From: Helicoverpa zea
Taxonomy: Eukaryota; Arthropoda; Insecta; Lepidoptera; Noctuidae
NCBI RefSeq assembly: GCF_022581195.2
Contig: NC_061461.1
Coordinates: 1,364,001-1,428,000 of the forward strand
DNA: 64,000 bases
Direction of reading: 5' to 3'
Shown: piece after piece, positions 25,401 to 37,400 of the stretch
Position numbering within the stretch: the stretch's first letter is position 1
Layout: the number at the start of each line of letters is the position of its first letter
Notes under the pieces: model-generated
What the model was told of the DNA's origin: nothing
Databases searched by the model: none
Seen by the model: the letters and a program-made list of their open reading frames with translations, nothing else
Program-made: the position numbers and the translations under genes

Positions 25401-28400
25401 TTGTTTAGATAAATAGTCACACACCGTCGACACCACTTTGATTGATCAACCCGTGCTGCTGCTAAGTGGTAATCCTAATTATATTGTTATGTAAAAGAAT
25501 ACACCTACGCTGCGGCATAAGTAGTATTTTGACAATTCCAAATTGCCCACGCAGACGAAGTCGCGGGCAACAGCTAGTATCAATATATAAATACAATACT
25601 ATATCTATAAAAACTTAAACATACTATAAATACATAACAAATATTCTTAAAATTTGCGTAAACGTTCCCACGTGATGCTTCAGAGTTCCAGATATTGGCG
25701 CATTCATAGAACTCTTCACTACTTCAGCTTTATATTTATTAGTATAGACCGAAAAAAATCTGACTTTTTTTGTTTGTTACACAGGTGCATCAGTGTTCCA
25801 GGCTATCGAGGGACCCTTGGAGCAGAGCATAGGGGAGAAGCTGGAACAATTGAAAGCTCAGTTCCTGCAAGATCATCCCTGTGTTACAGGTGAGTTTACA
25901 ACTTTTAATTTAGTTTACATTAATAGATTTATGAAAATTCCACGATAGTTGAAAGGAAATTATCCTTGCGACATAACAATGCAGAAACTAAGCGACATAT
26001 ACAAAATTGTAAGTACTGTGAAAGTCTCCGTACACAGGAAACTTTTTGTCTGCCGATAGGGCTCATATAGGTAGGTATATAGGATATAAACACATTCACG
26101 ATTACTTACAAGTAAACAGTTAGCCAACCATTAGGACTAAAATAATTGATTTATTTAATTTGGTTGAATTTGTGTTACCAGCAGAGATATTACTTTGTTT
26201 TGTCTGAACACGTTTGTAAGTATGTCATAAAAAGGTTTAAGTCCAATAGGTCTTTACATACGTAGGTTCGGTTTTATCAGTACACACAGCAATAGTACCT
26301 ACCTACGCACTAACTCCTAGATAATAAATAAGTACCTACGTACACAAAGTAAACTAAACGTATCATTTACTTGCGTCAAGTACCACGGGTAACTAAACGT
26401 GTGAGGGTAAGGTTCAGTACCAATAAATTATGATGTAAACCTAGCCTAGTGTGTACTGCTTTATAAAGCCTAACGTTTTGTTCAGATACCGCGATTGGAG
26501 GACAAGAGTGTTTGATTTCTCTTAGAAAAAAGAAGCCTTCATACTTTTTGGGATGGATTTGCTTTTACGTACAAAATTGCTAGGTATATCGGGTGTGTCG
26601 TACCTAATCACATTCAATTAAATACGTTAAAATATTGGTTAATATTATGTCGATTAGCACACTATAAGACATGTCATCGACACGAAAGAAGAAGAAGAAG
26701 CAGCACAAAGAAAAAAATAAATATGTAAAAACAGTTTGCTATAGATGGTAAGTATTCCATCAGGATTTATTGGTAAGTGAGCATCGAAAAGACTGTATAA
26801 CTTACCTCAAGGCGAGTCAACTCAATACACGTGATGATCAGTTCCTCTATCGATAAATAAATATATGGGAATACTTGGGATATTTTATCAACCTTTCCCC
26901 TTTATAAAAGTATCGAGTATCGCTCATAAAACGCACTTAAACGCCAAAGTAAAGGAGAGATGCATCATCACCCGTGCGAAACGCGTCGGAAACGCTTAGT
27001 CTAAACAAGACTTTGCAAATATCAAGTGACACACCCATTTCTCGTGGCTGACTTATATTACATCTTGCACGAGTAACAAGCTACTTTCACATACATAAGA
27101 TAAATATTGAAATAACAGAAGAGTAATTTTGCTGAGGAACATTTTAGTTATTACCTCAGGAGGTAGAAACTTGAGAATGAAAGTTTAGGAAGTGGAAATT
27201 GTAATATTCCTTAGTCAGACGTTGTTCTGTTATAATAAGAGAGGGTGTTTTGTATGTAGAACGACGAATGATCTTATCAGTTTTTTGTGACTGTGGTCTG
27301 TGGCAGGTAACAGCCAGGGGCGAGCTAGAGTAATTTTTTATTTGTTGATGTGGTTGGTGACACTAAAGGTGTAACTAACATAATTAAATTGAGACTACAT
27401 AAACTACATTTATATTAGTTTCTCTTGCAATCTCAATTATATACCGTCGTAGGTATCATCCTCGTCTTGAATAAACTTAAAGCTATTTTAATAGTAATGT
27501 TTTAGGAACACGTTTTGTTATAAAGTGACCAATATATTTATGTGTGAATGACCATCACCCAAACATTGACTTAAATTAGTTACATTCAAGTAAGTACTTA
27601 CCTCTAATATTTGAGCAGATATACTCGCTAGGGCTAGCTACAGGCTTTTTTTTTACGTCATGTAAATATGTACATAAACTGAACCCAACAATAAAATAAC
27701 CCTTGCCTTTCGTGGCGATAGATCTATTTATTAGGTGATACAACTTGATATACTCGTATATCATTTTTTTCTTTAAAAAATGTAGATAAACAACATACAC
27801 AAACATCGAATCCACGAGAAACATAACTACCCACGTGCAGTAAGAAAATAAAAGTATTTACCCACACGTTCAGAGCAAAGTGCAACGCGTGCCCATATCT
27901 CAATAATTGCGTACAAGTAAGTTTATGAAATAATCTGGAATCATGTCTTGACCTATTGATGCACTATCTACAGATGCATTAGAAGAGGTCACTTAAGCTT
28001 AAGCTATTAGCCATAAGTAGTCATTAATTAATGTAGATACGTAAGTGGGAGAGTGACTTATCCATGCCCTAACCTACGATGGTGGATAAGTCAATGCTAT
28101 CTTGTCTAATCGGGACTTTTCATACACCTTGGAACTTATAATATCACTTGGTGTACCTATCACCTTGCAATCCGACGCTTTTGTAAATGGCTTTATGCAA
28201 TGAAATATTTATAAGTAGGCAAGGAATGCTACATGAAGACAATAGTAATCTTGAAAGATTGGCAAGAAAATAAAATTATGAAAAAAAGAACATATTTTTT
28301 ACACATGCATAGGTGAAGATAGTAAAGTTCACCACAAAATATATCAGGACCTACAAGATTTGAAGAAACCAAACCCAACTGCTTGGCTAGGATAGTTAAC

Positions 28401-31400
28401 CATCTAGCAACTATCTATGTACCTATATGCACTTATAAGTGCAACACACATACATACATAATAATATATGTAAAGTGCACATATTGACAAGCCCCTGCAG
28501 ATAACAGACACCTACGTGATAGCATCGTGCGCATTCACTGATAATACATTGACGTAAGATGCAATAGTGCAAGTGAGATGATCCCTTGCATTATGCGGGT
28601 AAAGTCAGATTAATTGCGTTAGATTACTTTATTGCATTGCTAGAAAAAAAAGTGCATCTAACGAAACCAAACTTCCTACCTACGCCATTTAGTAAAAGAT
28701 CCAACAATTAACCATACTTATGCACTTGCAAGTTAACTGCACATACTTATTGACAAGCCCCTGCAGATAACAGACACCTACGTGATAGCATCATGCGCAA
28801 GTTAACTGATAATACATTGACGTAAGATGCAGTTAGTGCAAGTGACATGCGTTAGTGCAAGTAAGATGATGATTTGTATTATGGGGGTAAAGTCAGATTT
28901 ATTGCGTAGTTTGATTTGATGCTGGCGATTATCAAATTAACTCACGGATAACTATATAAATAAAAAAATATTTATACAGTTAATACTGTGTTTATAGTTA
29001 TGCTTCACGTATGGCTTTGTGCCTATCCTGTAATAAAAATCTTATCTTGGAGCGAAAGTTTCTACCTGATAAAAAGTATTGGAAAGAGTTTTCAGAAAAT
29101 ATTTTCTTTTCAGAGTTTTTTTTTATATAGGATTTTTGTAAGAAATGCCGTTGGTGAAATGATTAAACTGGACCTGGAAATAAAGTTCAGATTTACTGGT
29201 TTTCATCCCGTTTTCGTGAAATATTGCCCTCAGGACGATATCGAATCCACAAGAAACAGCTTATACTTTATAATCAGCAGGAAAACCAATACATAAGCTA
29301 GAAATAGGTTTCTACCTTGATACCACATTGAAACAACATTGATACCACACCTATAATCACATACTTATCAAGGTATTTGAACTTTTACCGTATCAAGTGT
29401 CGAGGGGCCAGCGCGTGGACACTTACCCTTAGGGTTACCAGCCTATAAAATCTAATATTATTTACTGCCTATTATTTAGGACTCAGCTATAAATACTATT
29501 AGAAAGGCTAAATAAAAAGGTCTTATAATAAAGAAGTATGATGTATCATACAGAAGTTGTAACTTCTGCAGTCATTTCTGATGACTGCGAATCACTGGCT
29601 GTTTTCGTGGTTGTATTTTGTAAGTAAAAAAGAAAGAAACTTGATGCAGCCCAAGAAGCCTATATAATGGCCAAATGTGTCTACCAGAAAATCTTCAAAA
29701 AATAAATTTATAAATACAAAACTGCTGCCATACTTACGTAATATTCCTCAATTATGTCAACCCAAATAAAAGTCGAGAGTCTCCGAGATTTCCTGATATC
29801 TTTCATAAGAAGCCGGTCGTGTTTCTTTATTTATGTTTCATAACGAGTTCTTATCCTCTCTGCGAAACTTGAAGTTACTTCGCGGCTGAAGCCTTTTCAA
29901 TAAGCCCAAACATTCAAATATAACGTGTTTTACTAGCTCATCTTGTGGTTTTATTCATTCTCTTCTGAAATTAATATTATTAAAGTGAAAGTAACGGTTT
30001 GGCACTAAAACTATTGAACAAATTTAAAGATATTTGGAATAATCTAGTGCCTGAGAAAGGATTAGACTAAGTCCTTTTTACCCGGTTGCGGGAAGTGATT
30101 CTCCCGGGAATGGTGGTGTGAGATTCCAACGACAGATAAGAAAGAAATAAATACTTTTAAAAACTTTAGCCTAGATACAGCGACTTGTATAATAAATTAT
30201 TCAAATTAATATTAATATGACATGGCATAAAACATTATTAAATAATTTATCGCTTATTTATTTTAAATAACACAATTATGACATCGCAACGAGCATCGTT
30301 ATGATTATAACGTTATTTAAACAGCGTGTAGGTCTCCGTGATAATCACAATCTTATTATCTTGGGTACTTCACAAATAAGAAGCGACAACGCACCCAATA
30401 GAAGCGTTTGCTTTTAATTTATCGTGGAGTCGACTCATGCGCTCAGTCAACCCACGATCTTTGTCGCGACCACTACGCACAACGTCTACGCCACACGTTC
30501 CTAAGGCTTCCGCCATATTTAAACCCAACAAGTCCTTCTAAAATGCATCAAAATGGTGATATTCAAACTTGAAAATTGTCGCCGGGATACTAAAGTGACG
30601 GAAATATTCGCGCTTTTCGTTGAACCTAATCATCCGAAGAGGTTTTTCAAGTACAGTTGACCAATAACTCGTAAGTTCCGGGATTTTCGGTTTGCGTTCT
30701 GGAACCCCGTGGACTACCGACAAGCCGGCTAGGTTAAGTGGGCCGCGATAGTGTTTTGTTTTTTATTGGTTATTCAAATCTCGAATTTTGGAATGTGCTT
30801 TTAAAAATGACTATGGATTTTTGATTTAAACAAAAAAGTTTTTATTGGTTTCGCGCGTTAAAATTGTTTGACATTAACTTTTTAAAAATGGAGAAGCAGG
30901 CTGGTAACAAGTATAAGCGGATCCACTCCTACGGGAGCATGAGTTCGAGGAGTGATGACGACATGATCGTGCACAGTCAGCTGTTTCCTTACCACAAGAA
31001 AATGGTGGTTGAGAGAGAAATTTTGTATGAGGAGGAACATCCCCCTTTCCAGCCTTTGATAGCAACGAGCAGGTTGTTTGGGAAAGCGAGGTTCACTTTT
31101 CTGCTGTTGTTCTACGTGGTCTTCTACATGGTCTACTTGGCGTCAGGGGCTCTGGTCTTCTCAGCTTTGGAAGCGCCGATGGAGAATCAGATACGACTCG
31201 AAGTTATAAGGGCTAAGCAAGACTTCATGGCGCGCTATCCAGATATTTTGGGTAAATATTTTTCACATGGTTATCAACTTACATTTAGGACAAGAGTCTT
31301 GTCAAAATTAACAATCAGGCCATATAAGTTTTTATGAAACATGTCTAGAACCACCGCTGGCATACCAGTTTCAATCTAACAAAAAACCGCATCCAAATCG

Positions 31401-34400
31401 GTTCATCTATACGAACTACAGCCAGACACAAGCTGGCAAACTTATAACCTCCTCTTTTTGCGACTCGGGCAAAATAGACCTGTACTGGGATTCTATAAAA
31501 CTCGATCAACAACTCGCATTTCACTTCGATTCGTAATGTCATTTCATACTTTAGGGGAGGTAGGGGAGGGATGGGCACTTTTTCACAATTTATTGCATAA
31601 AAAATCAGATTTTACAGATCATTATCAACTTTTATTGCCATTTCTTATATTCGGCTAGATATAATGAAAGAGCTTTCCTAAAAATTACAATCAGTTTCAA
31701 CATTACGAGATATTTAAACGGTTTTATTTAGCTCACCCCGTTTGTTTTATTATTTATTCTTGGATCAAATTTAGTCATTCAAATTTCACCCTCTTCCTGT
31801 CAACCGATTGGTCTGAAATTTTGTATACACCTTTAATTAAATCCAATATGGCCGCCGGCACAAAATGGCACAGCCCCCTCAATATGGGTATCAAATGAAA
31901 GGGCTACACAAGTAGAATACTGTCAGCAACCCCAGCGGGGCGCAACAGGGCCAAGGCCTGCCTGCACGTCGATTCTATAAAATTCGAACAACAACTCGCA
32001 TTTCACTTCGCTATTCACTCTCACTTCGCATTCGATTCAGAACGACCTTGATTTTGCATTCTGTAAACATCACCTAATCACTTGCGAAGTGAAGTGAGCT
32101 CGACATCGACCAATGCTGTGCTAGTGACTTCCCCACTCGACAAAATGTCAACCGAGATTAATCAGTTTTTAATTTTATCAGTTTTGACACAGAATTTTAG
32201 CTAAATATGATGTTTTAGTTATAATTTGTTATTGTAAGGAATTTGAGGCAGCTTTTAAGTATAAAATAAACGGAAATCTCTAAATTCGTGCTGTGAATAT
32301 AATCTATGCTTACCCTACGAAAAAAAATACAGACAGCGCCAATACCATTATTAATCTGTGGACAATATTTTCTTCTCTTCTGTCATAGAGGAAAGTAATA
32401 TATCGGGTATCTTCTGTCTTCATATTGTGTTTAAGCTTGTTTGTTTTCGCCGGTTTTCGCCGTAATTGTGATAAAATCATGAAGTAATTTTATATTTCTT
32501 GTTATAAAGTTAAAAATAATATTAATTAAAGAAGTGTTTATTTTATTAATCCAACAATAATTTCAGTCCAAATGACAGGTCGTCTCACCCTTCGTCGGCT
32601 CAGGTTGAAACTCTGGTTGAGTTTATGGAGCAAAACCCTGGCCTGGCGAAGGGTTTCGTGAGAACGCAAAAAAAATGTAATACCTACTTTATCTGGATTT
32701 AGTGAAAACAAAATTGAGACCAATTTGGTTATTTTCATGCTTAAGAGAATACCAATATTATAACTGAAGTACAGAGGCTTTTGAAAACATATCAGCTGGC
32801 GGGGAAACCACATAAAGGGAATACTCCTTATTAAGAACTAAGTGTTTTTCTTATTATTGTGTGCTTGATTACAATTTTTCAACTATAAACTGTGTCAATA
32901 CTTACTTTTACACGAGTTGTAAGTCCTTTGCCTCGACGTTTTGTGGGCTTTATCAGGGGCAGTAAATCAGACTCCAGTTGGTCAATTAGCTCCTTTGACA
33001 ATCTATATATGCTCACATAGTCATCATCGCGAGTTAATAAAGGTAAACTACGAATTCTAGCAGATTGTTGACGCTTTTCTAAATTATCTAAAGCATGAGC
33101 TTCTTCTAATAAAGATTTAAGCAAAAACATTCTAGCCATCGTTAAATGTAGGCACTTAATCACTTTAAAACACCTAGAACTTTATTTAAACACTATTTTA
33201 AATATAATAGTCTCTAGATCAAGTTGGCAACGGTACCTGAAACAAGATTCTATAAAGGATTTTTCGCGCAGATTTATAACCTCACAAATTTTCACTGACG
33301 AAGAAAAGCCTCCCTACCATAGAGAGCATTGGACACTTTTGACTTAGTTTATGAAAAAAAAATCGGTAAAAAAACTTTTAAGTTAAACGGTTTTATCTTA
33401 TGTGCACTGAAAACTAGAAAATAAAAAATAGTTACTTACCTGTCAACCTACGTAGGTGGTCCCGGTCATATTAGACTAAAATAAAAACGTGGGGCCCATT
33501 AACTATTGCTGTAGTACTCTCTTCTAAAGGTATAATAGGTGTGGATTGCATCGACTTACTATAATTGTAACTGGAGATTTTGACAATCAATAATTAATAA
33601 TAGAAAATACACATACCTTTCATTAGTTTTCTCTTTATAACGATCCGAAACCGCAACAAAATATTTAAGTACTTTTACGAGTGTTTGTTCTTGACAACTC
33701 ACAGAAATGACAGATAGTCTATGGATGAACACCGTTACCAGTCGGTAACGTAAACTACCCAATTAAAAAAAAACAAAACTATGATCAGAAATCAGAATAA
33801 AAGGACCCCCCTTTTATTCTGATTTGATCATGTCTCCCAACTGCCCATCTCTCCCCTACCTCCCCTATAGATAGACAGATTTTGACAAATCTGTCAAAAT
33901 CTCGACTTTGATTTAGTTCAACTTGTCAACACGCTCGATAGTGAAGCGCTAGTGTAGTTTGACAATGTCAATCACGAAACTTTAAGGTAGAATTCCGTGG
34001 GTCGCGATTGTCGCAGCCGCGCGCGACAAAAGTCAACCTATGAAAATGTATGGCACCGCTGCCGAGGGCTGCGACAGTCGCGCGCGGACGACGAATTTCG
34101 TGAGCCGCTCGCGGCCGTACGCTTCTCAACATGGTCTAGCGCTTAATAACATCTATAGAATTTTAGTAAAACCAGAATTAAATTTTTGACAATGCCGCGA
34201 GCAGCTTACGAAATTCGTCGGCCGCGCGCGACTGTCACGGGCCTCGACAACGGTGCCATACATTTTCAAAGGTTGACTATTGTCGCGTCCACGGAATTCT
34301 ACCTTTAGATCGAAGTCGAAGTGAGAGTGATGTCGAAGTGAGTTGTGATATTTTATAGAATCGACATGCTGATCACACTTCAAGTACCTAAATAAAACAG

Positions 34401-37400
34401 TAGAAAACTTTCCAAAGCCATAACATATCCTTATAAAATGTCGTCCCGGCACAGAACTACCCACAAAGCGTATATTGCGGATATAACCGCTATTGTGCAA
34501 CTTGTGGTAAATATTTGAAATGCCTGCAGTACTGGCGGACAATGCACGAGTTTCTCATTAAGGAGGATCGAACACGTTCTGTAAGGAGGCTGCACTATAA
34601 TAGTTTTGTATGTGGCCAGTCTTATATGGGGCTTTATGGACTCCTTATAAATAATAAGTAAAGACTTTCGAATTTCGAATCGGGTTCCAAAAAAGTATGA
34701 AAATATTTGTGTTTCTTTTGAAAGACGTTTTATATCTATTGCTTATAAATAGAAGTTTCGGAATGCTGCGTTTTTGTTTTGGTTACCAATTTATTAATAA
34801 AAAGATAGAATTTGACTTTTGACTTATTTATCGCGGATAGTAACAAAAGTATTCAAAGATGTCACCGCACCGGTTCGGTAAAGTTTTCGAAAGCGTTATA
34901 TTTTACCATCCCGGCTATCGATCAAAATGACATCATACTTACGTATTTACATAGTCAAATTATTACCTGCTTAGTTATCTATGCATAAGTATTTTTATTG
35001 AACTTTATCGAGTCTTTGTGAATCTGTTGATGTAAACCAATAAAATGAATTAACCTTTCGTTATCGAATAAACAAGACAACATATTTTATTTTAAATGTT
35101 ATCTAACAATACAAAAAACTAGTTATAACGATATCGGTGAGAAATCAAATATGTTATTCTAAAATAATTTGTGATAAAAAATATCTTCTAAAACATGATA
35201 GTAGGTCAGATAATTTCAATAATTTTATGTAAAACAAGATAGAGTATTGTTGTCATTGATAACGGTAATGGCCGTAGGAAAAATACATTAGTGCACAGAT
35301 TGATAACGACAATCACTTCAGTTAGTCATCATGCCACCGGGCTTTTTGATAAAGCTAAATGTTTTCAACACTTTCAATAAAGTTTTGGCGAAGTTACCGC
35401 GGTATTTAGTTCCCATTTACCTACGTATACGTATATGGGCTTATCGCTCTACCTTATTTCATCCAAATGTAGGACATAGGTACTATATGTGCGAAAGAAG
35501 ATCAAATGTAAGCACGGCCAAAGAGACCTGTTACTATTTCGTGAAACTCATAATCTATCCTCATTAGCTATTATCCAAAAGTCTAGCTAATTGTAAAGAA
35601 AACTATCTATGATATGAACTTCGTCGTTCCCAATATTCCATCTACTAACTGAAACTGATGTTTTGCTTCCTAGAGATGGGAATTTGACATTATTTTTATG
35701 AGGCTAATGTCAAAATGCTATCTTTAATTTTTTTATTAAAGAATATTGGAAACGGCCGTTAGAAAGCATAGATAACCCACCGCGTGTCACGGTTTAACAA
35801 GATGACTTTATTTCGTATCGTACACGTTCTTGACATATTTTGTTTGTGCACTCATTAATTATGTAATTAACACAAACTTGTGTTTTGCTGCATTATCTTG
35901 TATAAACTTTGTGTTTATAATGTAGTTTAGATAATTATGTAATCTATTCGTGTTGCTTTAATTATTCTACTTAGGGCCAGTTTCTTCATCAAAAGTTAAA
36001 GATAAAGTAATGTCTAAAGTTAAAGTAACGGTCAAATTCGTTTTTTCAAGGCTAAAGTGACAGCAAAATTCATAGAAAAATTGAATTTAACCGTTACTTT
36101 TACTTTAGACATTACTTTGACTTTTACTTTGGCTTTAACTTTTGATGAAGAAACTGGCTGTTACTCTCGCAAAAGGCTGAACGGATTTTGATGACCGCAG
36201 AAAAACAGCTTTCAAATGAGAATAACGTAAAGGTTGCTCTTTGACAAGGTGCGGGAAGAAATGGCCTTTGAAAGCAAGTGAAACGGCTAACAGAAGCTAC
36301 TTTTTATACTAACAAAACTATCTATAACAGATGACAGGTACGGTAATAGTAGCAAAAAAAATCTGAGGCGCTAAGAATAGCAGCATTCCATAAAATTTCC
36401 TAAAACTTACGAATAAGTTCATCTACTTCTATCAAACGAGTTTAAAAAAAGAAGGCCTTGTTCTAAAACACGTTGGTTAAGGTCGTAAGCCTACCATTAA
36501 ATATTTGAAGCGGTAACCAACGAAATTTTGGACGAATCGTCTCGGTCCGTCATTTGGGGAAACTGGTTTGGTCATAGACCATGCTAAGTAGGAAGATTAT
36601 TAATTTTATTTAATGTCTATTGTGTAACATAGTTTAGGAATTTGTCAATCGTTACGTAATTGCTAATGATATTGAATGATTTTTTAGAGAATTTAAATTT
36701 AAGGTTGTAATAATGTATAGTTTTTGGTCATTGACTTTTTAGAGGACCAACTAACTTTGAGATTTGAAAACCGGTTTGCATTTTGACTGTCTATCTATGT
36801 GTCTCATTTATATAATTGGACCCTAATCACAGATTACTAAATAGATACAATGTAACTTAACTAATCTACAAATAATGTTTTTTCACATCGTTTTGATGTA
36901 AACTTTACAAAGGTTCCGTTCATACGCCAATTTGAATAAATTTTCACGCGGACCAATTTCTAATGAAAAATATTTTGTACATAAAAAGCCAATAGAAAAT
37001 AGAATAATAGCTTGAACAAAGCAAATGATTGTATACAAAAGCTCCCTAATGGATGGAATGGCTGAATGCAGAGGTATCAAAGCATTGGTAGACTGTGATG
37101 TGGGCAGCCATCTTGCCGGCTCAATGAATCGGTACTAAGTAAGCGATCACTGCTCACAGACACCATTTTATTTGGCTATATTTATTCCATTAGGAAAACA
37201 GAGAATTGTTTAGGAAACAAATTCTTGTTTTATTTGAATGTTTCTCATTATATAAGTCATTACAGCAATGATTTTTACTTAATATTTTAAAAAAGGAAAG
37301 AAAAATATGGTATTATAAAATAAATCGTCCAATGAAAAATTAGAACATGCTATAAACAAAAAGTGAATTTATTTAAAATTGGAACCTTCTCTAAATATTC

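Larger units (their letters stand above)
31554..33865. mobile_element. PIF/Harbinger-like DNA transposon, decayed and internally deleted
   Basis: 24-bp terminal inverted repeats with one mismatch (outer part GGGGAGGTAGGGGAG at 31554; complement ending at 33865) bound 2312 bp. It holds N-terminal exons of the two genes typical of Harbinger elements: a transposase part on the - strand (32895-33163) and a Myb/SANT-like part on the + strand (32566-32676). No DDE catalytic core remains. Flanking bases are TTA on the left and TAT on the right, so the 3-bp duplication is not clean. 31750-31925 contains another dispersed repeat, also seen around 60000-60100. Confidence 0.7.
31489..34362. repeat. Nested transposon block bounded by GATTCTATAAAA inverted repeats
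   Basis: 31489-31531 (GATTCTATAAAACTCG...) and 34310-34362 (ending TTTTATAGAATC) are inverted copies. A further copy in + orientation lies at 31973-32045 and a short one near 33245. Inside lie a Harbinger element (31554-33865) and a MITE (33985-34304). The oldest element seems to be the outer one, later split by the others. No clean target duplication of the outer element was found. Confidence 0.6.

Noticed and set aside
31252..31337. Continuation of exon 1B as an unspliced reading frame
   Set aside because: The sequence loses channel similarity exactly at the GGTAAAT donor, and the phase-1 join to exon 3 restores it.
34153..34542. 129-codon - strand frame
   Set aside because: Starts in unrelated DNA and runs through the MITE and the outer arm of the nested block.
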